Below, piece after piece: positions 1-10,007 of a stretch of DNA of 31,948 nt (positions within the stretch are counted from its first letter, which is position 1; every line of letters begins with the position of its first letter). The DNA comes from Thozetella sp. PMI_491 (lineage: Eukaryota; Ascomycota; Sordariomycetes; Chaetosphaeriales; Chaetosphaeriaceae): contig MU270061.1 of assembly GCA_021432635.1 (NCBI GenBank), positions 372,096 to 404,043 on the forward strand, read 5' to 3'. Both the position numbers and the translations under genes were made by a program. Below the pieces are notes generated by a model. The model had not been told where the DNA came from. It saw nothing but the letters and a program-made list of their open reading frames with translations, and did not search any database.

Positions 1-267
1 CGGGTTCAGGCTCAGGGTGCAAGGGGAAAGAGGACAGGATCAGCGGCCTCGGGTTATTTGCCGCCATTGGGCCCCTCCATCCAATTCCGCGGGTATGCTG
101 AGCACGGGCATCGCTTTGTGACTTCTGGTATCTAGGTAGCCCCGAAATAAAAAGGTGCTTATATTCCAATCCATGCCTCCGAACGCCTATGCTGTGCCCA
201 AAGACTCGATCGCTACACTAATTAGATAGGCAGGGCTAGAGTAGTGTACACGTGGAGACTGGCTCCG
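1..267. other. Left-edge flank, no gene seen
   Basis: I see no supportable gene here. The stretch lies downstream of the minus-strand Zn2Cys6 factor and presumably holds its 3' untranslated region. Confidence 0.4.
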
Positions 268-2749
268 CTACGAAACAGCAGGCTCTGTCGATGCCCACGC
301 GCTTAGCCATCCCTGGCACGAGATCTCGCTTAAGGGAGAGGCGAGGAGACCCATCACGTCGGTGTAGAGCGGGTGGTGGGACGAGACGTCGTCGGCGGCT
401 GCAATGTCTACTTCTCGATGGGCATCCGCCATTACCTGCTCGAGGCTGGCGATAGATTCCGCCGGCAGGTTCGAGAACATGAAGCTGGACTCGTCTCGCA
501 AGACTTGACTTGACAGAAGGCCGGAGTCCCGGCTGGCCCCTTTCTGTAGGTCACATGACGCCACGTCCAGCGACATGGGCTCGCTCATAGCCGCGTCTTC
601 GGTGCTGCTACGCAGTAGGCTCATAGGGCTGGCCCCGTCTAGATTTGTAGAATTTGACGCGGGGCGCGCCGCAGAATGGAATCGCTCGGCCGCACGGCGC
701 GCTTGGCGGACAAATTCGGTTGTCTTGGGGAAGGCGGCCTTGCCCGAGGTGACGTACTCCACACGCCCGAAGAAGCCGACAACCACCTCCATGAGCGCGA
801 TGTCGTTTTGCGTCGACTCGTCGCACGGGTTAGTGACCACGTGCAAAAAAATGGTGGTGAGGGCGGTCATCGGGTAGTATAAACCCAGCCTGCAGCGCGA
901 GTACTCCAGTCAGATCGAATTCAACCCATGCATAACTTCCAGACAAGGAGGGGCCGGATACTTACCATCCAGGAGTGAAACTCTCAATATCAAAGTGTTT
1001 CGTGAGCAAAGCTATGGACCTAGCGGCCTCAATGTGCGCTGCAGCCATCGTTGGCGTGAGGAGCCGGTGGGTGGCGTTCTCGCCTTGCGTGAACAGGGGC
1101 GTAAATCGGCGATATACGGAGCATAGTACATAGCAGTAAGATGTGTGCAAGACAAGGAACTGGATCCGGGATAGACCCCTAGTCTCAGTGATGCGTCCCA
1201 GTGGCTTCCCTGGTCGTATCTCTGGTGGGATGGACTGTCGCCAAGCGTCAAGGTCCCGCAGGATCCTGTCCAAGGTGCCCGATAGCTGGGCCGATGGGGA
1301 GCTCAGCGCGGTCGCGGAATAGAGCCGGCGCGAGATCTCACCGCATATGCGAGCCAGCTTAGTGAAGCATAAAAAGAAGTCGAACCTCTCGGTAGTCTCC
1401 GAAACCGCCCGGCTCACGCCCTGGTCGCCGCCGACCTGCACGTCACGGGGGAAGCTGCAGCTGATCTCGTCGTCATGGATGGCTGAGGGCCTGCCGCACC
1501 GCAGGGCGACCGTCTTGTCCAGGCAGTAAATCACCCAGAAGACACGGTTCCTCTCCCGCTTCTCCCGCTCGCCGAGGTTCCACGCCGGATACGGCTGGCG
1601 GTTCAGCGCGAGGCTCTGGGCTAGGCGGGAGGCGATCGAGGAAAGCGTGTACTCAAGCCTCTGGGCGGTCGACAGCCCTTGAGCGAAGACGGTCATGACG
1701 GCCACGGCCTGCACGGCCATCAGGTCCGTCGCCCCGTGGATGATTTTAGACTCGTATGACAGCGCGTTCTGAAAGAAGCCCCACGACTCGCGCCCGGATT
1801 TCTGGAAGGCGCTCGCTGTCTCATCCGAGAGGGCGGCGCGGCAGCCTGACGCGAGGACCGCATTTAGGAGGGCCTTCCACGAGTGCCGCTGGCAGTCCTG
1901 GCTGATGCCCAGCGTCTCGAGCTGCGACACAAACTCGGCGCGGTCCAGGATCGGGAAGATGGTCTGCACAGTCGAGAAGTACGCCTCCACATACCGTGTG
2001 ACCTGGGACGGCAGGATCGGCTTCGGGCCGGACGCTTCCCCGCCGGGGGTCAGTGGGGCGCCCGGTGGGATGCACTTGGGCTGCCTGAGGTGGGTGAGCA
2101 GCCCGTTCCGAATGTCTTGGATCGTGTCGCAGAGCCCGTCCGAGCCAAAAACATGGTCGCGGATCCACTGCAGTCCGAGGTCGGAGATAGCCGAGATGCC
2201 AGAGGACGGCCCGGTGTACTCGTCGCCGTCCGGGGCCCTGATCCATATAGCTGGGTTCCTCGCCTCCAGGCACTCCACGTCGGTACCCTGGAATATCTTG
2301 TCGAGCAGTGTCTCGGGGCAGCCGCCATCAGAGCTGGCCGGGCTCTGCAAGCTAGGGCTGGCATCATCACGCCGTGACTGCGGTACCAGCTCCATCACCC
2401 CCTCGTCATCCCCCCGACTGCCGGCACCATTCCTCTCACTCACCATCGCCGCCTGGGACTGTCGCCAAGGCTCGTTGTCGCGGCTGTTCTCCCCTGGGGG
2501 CATGGATGGCGTGAGCATGTCAAGGGCCGTGTACGCGAAGGCATGATGCGGGTGGCCGCCGCCAGCAAGGCGGAACTGACCCAATCCGGCCAGCGATGGC
2601 TTGTTGGACACGATTCCCGCACCGGTGCAGCGGCGTATTCGTCGCTCGCCGGCGTACGTGCATCGGCTAGATCGCAGCTCGCAATTCTGGCACACGGGTC
2701 GGGTCCGATCGCATTTGATTTTGCGTGCGCGACAGGTTTGGCAGGCCAT
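268..2749 (-). CDS. Zn2Cys6 fungal-specific transcription factor, two exons, 801 aa
   Basis: Nuclear DNA-binding regulator of the Gal4 type. The model is complement(join(268..889, 966..2749)). The 76-bp intron (890-965) has donor GTAAGT and acceptor GCAG; splicing gives the continuous reading FTPGW-LGLYYP across the junction, which supports it. The first ATG is at 2749, because the codon five residues upstream in the same frame is TTG. The binuclear cluster has Cys at residues 3, 6, 13, 20, 23 and 30 (CQTC, KC, VC, QNC, RC), so it begins almost at the N-terminus. A Ser/Pro-rich linker follows. The fungal_trans middle-homology domain starts near residue 250 (RYVEAYFSTVQTIFPIL) and runs into the second exon. 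Nothing looks broken. It is the only intact Zn2Cys6 gene in the left half, so it may control the nearby hydrolase and monooxygenase genes; that is inference from adjacency. Confidence 0.9.
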
Positions 2750-3164
2750 CGTCGGGGCAGACAAGATGGATGGCAGAGGAAAGCGGTTTTTACAGCGTCT
2801 AGGTAAGGAGCACTGTCTACCTGCCTACCAACCTACCTGCCTACCCACCTGCCTGCCTTACCTGACCGAGGAACCTCGGGCCAGGGGCTAGCTGCATACC
2901 GCAGACATGGCCTGTCTTAGCGACCTTAGTGGCTGTGCGGAGTGTGGAGATGCGGGGTTGTAACGGCGTATCATCCATCATCCATATCTAAACAGAAGGC
3001 ACCTTATCCAATTTGGCTAGGCGCCACAAGGCTCGCTCGACGCTTAAAAATGGGGGGCACGAGTGACCCGATCTTAGCCGTGGGAGCACTGGAGCAGCAA
3101 CCGCAGAATTGGAATAGGCACATGGGCTCAGAGTGGCTCAGCGCGGATGGTCCTCGGCGAAATC
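2750..3164. promoter_or_regulatory. Upstream region of the Zn2Cys6 gene with CTAC/CTGC simple repeat
   Basis: This holds the 5' flank of the minus-strand regulator. From about 2815 to 2862 there is a degenerate tetranucleotide tract of CTAC and CTGC units. No TATA box or coding potential is convincing. Confidence 0.4.
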
Positions 3165-3324
3165 GATAACGTAATCTACCACCTAATTAGACACCACCTT
3201 GTTAGACACCGGGCCGCACCAGACCCACAGAAAATAGTTGCCAGCTGTAACAGCCTGATACGGTCCGGTGCGGCCCGGTGTTTAACAAGGTGGTGTGTCT
3301 AATTAGGTGGTGGACTACGTTATC
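3165..3324. mobile_element. Foldback / MITE-like element with ~61-bp terminal inverted repeats
   Basis: The left arm (3165-3225) begins GATAACGTA and reads through TAATTAGACACCACCTTGTT to a GC-rich end. The right arm (3262-3324) is its reverse complement with a few mismatches and a two-base indel. Only about 36 bp separate the arms, so the unit is almost a perfect hairpin with no coding capacity. This fits a non-autonomous DNA transposon (MITE or foldback). I could not define a clear target-site duplication, so the superfamily is unassigned. It sits about 415 bp upstream of the Zn2Cys6 start codon. Confidence 0.85.
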
Positions 3325-4695
3325 AAACTGAGAGTCAGTATAACTTAGGTAACTTTTGGGGACAATGGAAGCTTCACGGCTCTTCCCCTAGATTTTTGGC
3401 CAAGATGACTACCCAGTTTCCGATCTGACCCTGCTACATTTATGATTTGGCAGCTGGTGTGAAAGTCCAGGCACCTCAGCCAATGCATTCTTGTGCGGTA
3501 TTTTCAATTAGCGCCCGAGTCACAAGGATGCTTCAACGTCTTCCAGTTGCAGGCTCAGTTACATTACATTCGAACCTGAGCTACCATATGGGAGTCTGCA
3601 GCGTTCGACTGGGCCCAGAGCTGGCGGGAATCCCGCCGCATCAGCTCAACAATATAAGATACTCGACTACCGCGCTGACCTACTCGACCCCTTGGGATCG
3701 CCATTGATTGTCGCAACGGCCTCGTTCAGGATCCTCCGTCAGCACTTGATGGGACTGACATGATCGCCCTTGCGGCACGACTTTGCACGCTCGCTGTATT
3801 CCGGAGTCGACAATCTGCTGTAGCAGGGGCAGACCAGTGTAGATGATGCGCTGGTTGGGAGCCAGCGGGCCAACTTGAGACGCAACAGCTCCAGATATAC
3901 TTTGTTTGGTATTGAGGGAAGACCGGGCCGCTCGAGTCCCACGAGATCGTCTTGGAGAACCAAATCGTTCTGAGTAACGGGGGTCGGCTTCGAGAGCGTA
4001 GCGAGGCGCAAGACCCCGGAGTGATTGAGAGCTGCATTGGATGATCTTGTACCCAATGGTAGTAGACTCAGGCTGCAGCGGTGTTAAGAAGCTTCCAAGC
4101 TCTTGTCCAAATTTGGCTCCTCTAGCCTACCCAAACCCGAACGCGAGCCCGAGCCCGGGCCCGAGTGTCTCTCTGGACCCACATCTGAACCCGAACCCGT
4201 GCCGAACCCGGTTGCTCACCAGGTACCCCACACCATACGGCTTTGCCATCCCAAAAGTTGACGGGCTGGTCTCAATTCAGTTATGTGGTTGGTACAGTAT
4301 GCTCGGGATGTACTCCGTACAGGTCCTCCAGAACGATAAGCGCTGTATTGCCGAGTAAAATACGAACTTGGCATGTGCAGCCACTATAGCCCCGCAGAGC
4401 ACCCGCAGAGCACTCAAGCGGCTATTGATACTTCTGAAGCAGGTGTACACTACGTCTCGCCTTCGACCACATACTACCAGTAGGTATCTATGCTACAGTG
4501 AATCTTGAATCTGCAATTTGAGGTGCTCGCAAATCAGATCCGAGACCGACGAAACTAGAAAGCTACTCCACACCGCAGCAGAGCTTCCAGCGACGGCTAC
4601 GTTGCGTTTTTTATACACGTTATCTCGATCTCGAGCATGTCTGGCTACGGGGACGGGACGCCAAGACAAGCTTATGCGTACAGAGCCAAAAGAAA
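3325..4695. other. Intergenic region between foldback element and hydrolase gene
   Basis: No gene can be supported. Two overlapping minus-strand frames of about 100 codons (3726-4037 and 3739-4056) exist. The second looks mildly protein-like but matches nothing I recognise. From about 4128 to 4215 there is a degenerate run of CCCGAA/CCCGAG hexamers. The last 200 bp are the hydrolase promoter, with a TATA-like TTTTTTATACACG near 4608-4620. Confidence 0.4.
4128..4215. repeat. Degenerate CCCGAA/CCCGAG hexamer tract
   Basis: Short units such as CCCGAA, CCCGAG and GAACCC recur with interruptions. Similar GAACCC/GAGCC-rich text occurs at about 8100-8152 and, in reverse complement, at about 9710-9780, so this may be a dispersed low-complexity family rather than a local expansion. 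Confidence 0.5.
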
Positions 4696-5805
4696 ATGGC
4701 TTCCTTCAAGAGTGTCTTTCGTTTTCGCGACGAGGACGGACAGATCCAGTATAGCGAGGCAGGCGAATCCCAGTGCCACACTGGGGAATCTCTAGTCGGT
4801 CGCGCTGTTGAAACATTTGCTGGCAAGAACCCATGGATTAAGACTTTGTGCTCAGTGGAGAGCGATAAAGGTTTCCGAGGTTCGAATACGATCCGAACGC
4901 TACCCCTTTCGAATCTGGCCCAGTTCTGAGCAAGAAAATTGAAACAGGTTCTATGCCCCCTAGAGCAGACACCTCTTTTCCTGTGCGTAGGCTTAAACTA
5001 CAAACAACATGCGGGCGAGGCCAACGTGCGTCCAATCATCTTGTTTTCACTAAGAAGTCCAACGCAACGCTCACACATTGCTAGATGGCTACTGGGGCTT
5101 ACCCAACCATCTTCACTAAACCTCCCGGTGGGTGGGATGCAGGCCCAGCCTTCCGAATACGACTGCTAACCTAGCCGAAAAGACGCACTTGCTGGGCCCT
5201 TCGAGGATATCCCAATCCACCCATCGTACGCTTCCATGGATTACGAGGTAGGCACAAAAACGCCTCTTGACTTCTGCTGAGGCTCTCACACGCTGATACA
5301 AATTTTGACGCCACAGGCCGAGCTGTGCGTTGTGCTCGGGAAGGATTGCAAGAATCTCGGGCGCTCCGACGATGTCTCCGAATACATACTAGGATATACG
5401 GCAGGTAATTACGTATCCTCGCGCTGGTGGCAAATGCCTGAGAGGTCGAACAACCAGCATGCGGTCGCAAAGTCGTTTGACAAGTTCGCCCCGATCGGCC
5501 CGTTGATCATGTCGACCGATGTCATACCAGACCCGGCAAGGCTTCGACGGGAGTGCTTCGTTAACGGGGACAAGAGGCAGTCACCCTTGATTGAAGACCA
5601 GATTTTGGATATCCCCACCGTCATCCTACACCTGAGCAGGGGTGCCACACTGCGCAAAGGGATGGTTATCATGATGGGCATGCCCAGTGGTGTGGCTGCC
5701 TTTATGACCCCTCTGGCTTGGCTCAAGAGTGGAGACATCATGGAAGTCAAGATTGACAAGATTGGGGCCATCAAGAACGTAATGAGGTTCGAGGGAAGTG
5801 GCTGA
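4696..5805 (+). pseudogene. Fumarylacetoacetate hydrolase (FAH)-family gene, probably decayed
   Basis: FAH-family enzymes cleave C-C bonds of beta-diketone acids late in aromatic breakdown. Exons read well at 4948-5025, 5085-5127, 5183-5247 and 5317-5805, with introns of 59, 55 and 69 bp that keep frame and give typical family text (LNYKQHA, TIFTKPPDALAGPFED, MDYEAELCVV, PIGP, HLSRG, PSGV). The start exon from ATG 4696 (MASFKSVFRF) is the problem. Family-like text leaves the frame near 4840 (continuing DFVLSGER in another frame), meets TAA at 4866-4868, and returns to the first frame at about 4948. A non-consensus intron (4871-4930, donor GTTTCC) could bypass this, so a working gene is not excluded. 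The ExE metal-ligand pair is present across the last intron, but the usual Asp of the GND-VSSR motif is Tyr (GNYVSSR, codon 5410-5412) and the TGTPSG loop reads MGMPSG. Both changes argue for lost or altered activity. The gene is convergent with the monooxygenase. Confidence 0.75.
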
Positions 5806-6020
5806 GCATGTCGCTCGTGTTATGTATACAATTTGTATGTAGCACCTAATGCTTCATGGAGTGACAGAAATTGGTTCCAGCCCACGCTTCTCATTTGAAT
5901 ATGCTAAAACTCTCACCAAGCTTAGAAATGCTCAGTAACGTGAGCTAGATACCAGCTATATCGACTCAAACCCAGCTAATATGGTCCCTCCAGTCATTCG
6001 AACAAGAAACAAAGCTCTTC
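5806..6020. other. Convergent 3' intergenic region
   Basis: About 215 bp between the 3' ends of the hydrolase-family gene and the monooxygenase. It is moderately AT-rich, presumably holds both polyadenylation regions, and shows no other feature. Confidence 0.4.
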
Positions 6021-7916
6021 CTAGTGCTGAAACTCGCCCATTCTCTCCAAGTTGAAGCTATCCACATGCGTTCTCATGTCCACGCTGCCAGTGAACTTAT
6101 TCATCGGAGCCTTCTCCGCCAGCGACACGGATGGCTCCATGTGAACCCTCCCACTGACTGTGCGTAAAACCTTGTCCGCAGCCTTCAAAGACTCGATCTT
6201 CTCGGCTCTCCAGGCAACATGGTGATCGGGTCGAACAAGTACGAGACTTTTCTCATACAGTCTGCCAGCGTGCTCCTCGTGGGCAAGGTTGACGACAGTA
6301 AGAGGGAGAGATAGTTGTTGCGCCGCCTTGACGAGCAAGTTATGCCCCTTATCATCGCCTCCGAAAACAAGCAAGCTCCAATCCTTTCCAAGGAGGTCAA
6401 ATATGGCGGTTCCATCAGATAGGAAAACATGAGGAGCGCGGCTGCCCGGCCAGGTCGTGGGAATGAACTTGTGTGGAGACCATTCGGGCTCTGTTTCGTC
6501 GTTGTCCTCGCGAACAATCACGGGTGATATATATCTATATCCCATCTCGATGCCCAAGTCCTTGTTCTCGCCATCGTGCTGCTGGTAGTGCTCGTGGATC
6601 TTACATCGGAGTTCGCGCCCTTGCTCCGTATCCTTATCGAGCTCAAACGGGTCACTACCGTTTATGATATCTTTCAGCCGGTTATGAACCTCGAAATGCA
6701 CGCCAGATCGATCGACGTTACGCAACGCCACGGGCTTCCGCTCGAGCTCGTACGAGGCAAGAAGGGCATTGCCGGCCTGGCCGTTTATCACCGCAGCAAG
6801 CTTCCAACCCAGATCAAACGCATCGCCGATGCCCATGTTCATGCCGTAGCCGCCCGTGGGGATATTCTGATGGGCGGCGTCCCCTGCAACGAAGACACGG
6901 CGGTGTTGGCTCGCCCAGGTCCTCGTGACGGCAATATTGGGCCTCCACACAGAACGAACAAGTATTTCGTCGATTTTGATCTCGTAATTGCCGTAAATAC
7001 CGCCCAGGGCCCTGTAGACTGCTTCATGCGAGTCGATTTTCTCGGGTTCTGCGTCGAGGGGCATGAAGAGATGCGTTGTCCACGTATCCACTTCATCTTG
7101 TGCAATAATGGCGGCTTCGAACCCGCCTGATTTACCCAGCAAGGAGATGTGCCAAAAGCGTCCCTGCTTATGCAGACGCGTAAGATCCCGGGACTTGAAG
7201 TGGACCAGCAGCGCACAGGACGGGCTGCATTGTGCACATCAGCGCGATGTCAAACTACTATTGAGCTAGCAAACTCACATTGGTCCACCATCCAAGGGAA
7301 ACGAGAGAGAGTTTCGAACCCTGCTGTTCGCGCCATCACAGCCAGCGACATAGTCAGAACTCCATACAGTGCTGATGCCAGTCTCCATGTTAGTGATCAC
7401 TGTCTCGGCGCCAGTTGGTCCTTCTTCGACGGATTCCACTTTGTGGCCGTAATGAAGGTCAATAAGTGGATCTTCGCTGCATATCTTCCTGAGCCATTTC
7501 TCAAAAATCGCCTGAGAGAGTCGCTGGTACGGCTCCAGTGGCTGAGTCCCGTCGTTGTTGTCTTGGATCTGCTTGCGGAACTTGTCGACACCCGGCAGCT
7601 CCCACATCGTAAGAGGCCGTTCCGCAGCAAGACCAGTCGATATCAAAACGTTTTGGTCAATGTCAGCAGGGACGCCTTGCTTGCGCAGGTCATCGGCCAA
7701 GCCTAGCTTCCGGAACATCTCCATGGACCGTGCATTGGTGAGGTCCATCTTTGGCCATTTCGTCGTGGTGTTGTTGCGCTCAAAGAGAATGGATTTTACC
7801 CCATAGAATGACAGTACCCTTGCAAGGAGAAGCCCCACGGGGCCTCCTCCGGCGATAATCACGGCCCCTGGAGCGGCGGCCTTCTCTTGCTCGACGAGAA
7901 TCTCTGCTGGCGCCAT
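6021..7916 (-). CDS. FAD-dependent aromatic monooxygenase, phenol-hydroxylase type, 613 aa
   Basis: Flavoprotein hydroxylase of the PheA/TfdB/MhpA class, which uses NAD(P)H and O2 to hydroxylate phenolic substrates. The model is complement(join(6021..7224, 7279..7916)). The 54-bp intron (7225-7278, donor GTGAGT, acceptor GCAG) joins LDGGP to IPSCALLVHFKSRDL in frame. ATG at 7916 is followed by a short leader and the FAD-binding fold GGGPVG at residues 23-28. The GCDGANSRVR motif is at about 192-201 and the VAGDAAH motif that contacts FAD ribityl at about 325-331, followed by the GGYGMNMGIGDAFDLGWKLA helix. A C-terminal part beyond about residue 450 resembles the thioredoxin-like PHOX_C domain of phenol hydroxylases. 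Length and motifs are complete. Its tail-to-tail position with the hydrolase-family gene suggests a shared pathway; the substrate cannot be read from sequence. Confidence 0.93.
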
Positions 7917-8824
7917 GCTGATCGCTGCCGGGCCGAGGACTTTTGTTTACAATAAGGGATTCGCACAAGGGCCGCGACGGGCAACTTCTACTCGACAAGA
8001 AAAACGAGTCACGAGACACCCTGCTTTGACGTCTCTTGCTAGTGCTTTAGGCGGCCTTTTTCTTGGTGGCCAGCTGCAATTCCTGGTATTGCCAATTTAG
8101 TCCGAGGCCGAGCCCCACTTTCTTCCCCGAGCCGAACCCGCCGAACCCGTGGTCTAAGACCATCATCAGCCCCCACGGTACGCTTTAGGCAGACTGACTG
8201 TTCTCTACGGGTAACTAAAGTGGGGCGTCGCGGGAGGAGGTGGAAAGAGGGGTCTCAGGGTTTCAGTGGTGAGGAAGGAGAACCTTGCCGTCGGCAAGTC
8301 CCCCGGCGGCCACTCTCCCTGCTGCCTCCTGCAGACTCGCCACGGCGCAACCATCCGCCACTGGGGGGCAGTTGAGGCTAAGATTGACGCCTGAGATAGT
8401 CATAAAGCAACTTGAACAGGTAGCAGCAAAAGTGTACGGCCTTAAGATTTTAGTTTTCACTCTTTGCTTAAGGTAGGTAGCAATAGACTAGAATATATAA
8501 ATATTCGCAGAAAACTGCTTGATATGATTCTTCATGCACTTCCAGCATACTAATGGAGGACGGAGTGTTATTCTCTTAATCTTTCCATGACTCTTTTCGG
8601 CATATTGACCTAAATATGCAGTTGTCGCCAAACGAGCCAGTCAGTTTCCATTAGCTCGAACAACAGCATTTCCGGCATGAAATTCGCGGAGCTCGTCCTA
8701 AGACTCAATAGATGTCATTTGGATATCGGGGGACTCCGGCGCCGAATGGTTGCAAGGTGGCTGCGGCAGCTGGTAGATGAGGTAGACAAAATTATGATGT
8801 CCGACGGCGACCATTCGCTAAACA
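7917..8824. promoter_or_regulatory. Monooxygenase upstream region with nested palindromes
   Basis: This is the 5' flank of the minus-strand monooxygenase and holds no firm gene. GCCCCACTTT at 8112-8121 is repeated inverted at 8217-8226. Between them is a perfect palindrome TGGTCT-A-AGACCA (8151-8163). A second perfect palindrome CTTGCCG-T-CGGCAAG lies at 8284-8298. The first set could be an operator or a tiny inverted-repeat element; neither role is shown. A 78-codon plus frame at 8677-8913 overlaps the next small ORF and is not convincing. Confidence 0.4.
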
Positions 8825-9178
8825 ATGACAGACAAGTGTACCCCCGATCTCGCCTCAATAGCTCACGCGTTGTTCTCCAGCCGGATGGAATTCCCGGCGA
8901 TCCGGAGCAGTGATACGCCCGACCCGATACACGCCGCTCATCTTCAGTGGGCCGCATGCCTCGCTGCTTGCTACGGAACCTCGATTCGAGACGTTCATTC
9001 ACGCCTACGAGCGATCCTTCCAGGGGATTTGGACACGGAAATCTCGACAACCGGCCCACTGGTTCCAGCGAAGGACCTGGCTGCTGCCATGCCAAATATC
9101 AATCTTGTCGCTTATTTATTGTCGAATAACCTCTTAACGAATGAAGGACGGGACAAAGTGATCGATCTTTTACGCTGA
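8825..9178 (+). CDS. Hypothetical small protein, 117 aa
   Basis: I do not recognise this frame. It starts at ATG 8825 and encodes a soluble, mostly helical-looking protein (DLASIAHALFSSRM, AAHLQWAACLAACYG, LVAYLLSNNLLTNEGRDKVIDLLR) with no signal peptide or membrane segment. Amino-acid composition looks more protein-like than that of neighbouring chance frames, and the C-terminal helix is regular. It could be a remnant exon of a larger lost gene, because an overlapping frame upstream (8677-8913) also reads helically. No function is proposed. Confidence 0.3.
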   Translation: MTDKCTPDLASIAHALFSSRMEFPAIRSSDTPDPIHAAHLQWAACLAACYGTSIRDVHSRLRAILPGDLDTEISTTGPLVPAKDLAAAMPNINLVAYLLSNNLLTNEGRDKVIDLLR

Positions 9179-9578
9179 CAGAAGTGAGGCAGTTCGCTGG
9201 TGTTCCTCGCGGTATAAGTTAGACTGGAGCAGAGATGTGGCTGTCCAGCCATGCAGGCGATGGAGTCGTGGCCAATGCGCCCACCGGGGGTGTGGGTGGG
9301 CGGGAGGAGGGTTCGACTTGCAGCCGCCCCAGAAGAATATTTATGCATAGATCAGGAGAAATTACAGCCAACGGCGAGAGCGATTCACCTAGCATCCGGC
9401 GTTACAGATATTTGGATGGGCAGAGGCTTGACTCCAGAGCCATATGGCGTCCGGGGAGAAACGATGCCCAAATGACGGAAATCTACTCAATTCCAAAAGA
9501 GCTGCGAGGCGGATTGGTGTAAGGAACGGACGAAAGCAAGTGTGGAGACAGTACCGTGTCACCGATCCGGCTGATTCG
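9179..9578. other. Non-coding stretch holding repeat copy A
   Basis: No gene is supported. A GC-rich inverted pair GCCCAC / GTGGGC lies around 9278-9302, just before the dispersed repeat copy A listed separately. Confidence 0.4.
9313..9465 (+). repeat. Dispersed repeat, copy A (3'-truncated)
   Basis: About 150 bp matching copies B (about 19735-20118) and C (about 26727-27085, minus). Shared text includes TATGCATAGATCAGGAGA (TATGTATAGATCAGGAGA in the others), AGCATCCGGC and GGGCAGAGGCTTG. It departs from the others after GCGTCCGGG, so the 3' half is missing. No protein family is recognised in any frame. Confidence 0.75.
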
Positions 9579-9657
<79 letters not shown>

Positions 9658-9706
9658 CCCCCCCTTTCCCCTCGGCCCCCCCAACCCCCCCCCCCCCCCC
9701 CCCCCC
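9579..9706. repeat. Long poly-C tract (78 C, then interrupted C runs)
   Basis: An uninterrupted run of 78 C occupies 9579-9656. A G, seven C, TTT, a mixed short stretch and a 22-C run (9685-9706) follow. On the minus strand this is poly-G, able to form G-quadruplexes. The proline-rich frames across it are artefacts. Such a run is unusual in a fungal genome and could also be an assembly or read artefact. Confidence 0.95.
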
Positions 9707-9709
9707 TAC

Positions 9710-9790
9710 GTCCGGCTCGGTGTTCCGTCCGGCTCGGTGCCCGGCTCGGCGTCCGCCTCGATTATCCGTCCGACTCGGTGTCCGATTTTG
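9710..9790. repeat. Degenerate TCCGGCTCGGTG repeat
   Basis: Directly after the poly-C tract, units close to TCCGGCTCGGTG occur about five times with drift (CCGGCTCGGTG, CCGGCTCGGCG, CCGCCTCG, CCGACTCGGTG). Nothing indicates coding function. Confidence 0.65.
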
Positions 9791-10007
9791 TTACAGAAAT
9801 GTTTTTAACTATGATTGTGCACCGTGTTCCTGGCTAATTTGTCAGCTGTGGTGGCAGGCACCGGAAGCTTTGGCCTTCGGGAATCAAGTTGAGGATGCGG
9901 AGTGGTCGTGACGCGATGCTAATAAAGGCTCAATTTGTCAGTGTTGATCACCAGATTCTTGATGTCAAACCCTTTTATCAACCAATCTTCCTTATACTAT
10001 ACACAAA
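9791..10007 (+). promoter_or_regulatory. Probable promoter of the NmrA-like gene
   Basis: The 5' flank is moderately AT-rich. A TATA-like TTATACTATACAC lies at 9991-10003 immediately before the start codon, more likely part of the leader than a true TATA box. The context of ATG 10008 (ACAAAATG) has A at -3. Confidence 0.4.

Noticed and set aside
1883..2546. Long plus-strand frames opposite the Zn2Cys6 gene
   Set aside because: They are antisense shadows of a GC-rich coding exon and carry no recognisable domain.
3726..4056. Two overlapping ~100-codon minus frames
   Set aside because: Neither resembles a known family, they conflict with each other, and no intron structure links them to a gene.
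6576..7130. 184-codon plus frame opposite the monooxygenase
   Set aside because: Antisense to an exon with complete flavoprotein motifs; no domain of its own.
9444..9911. Proline-rich 155-codon frame across the poly-C tract
   Set aside because: The prolines come solely from the C homopolymer; flanks show no protein family and the adjacent frame is equally open.
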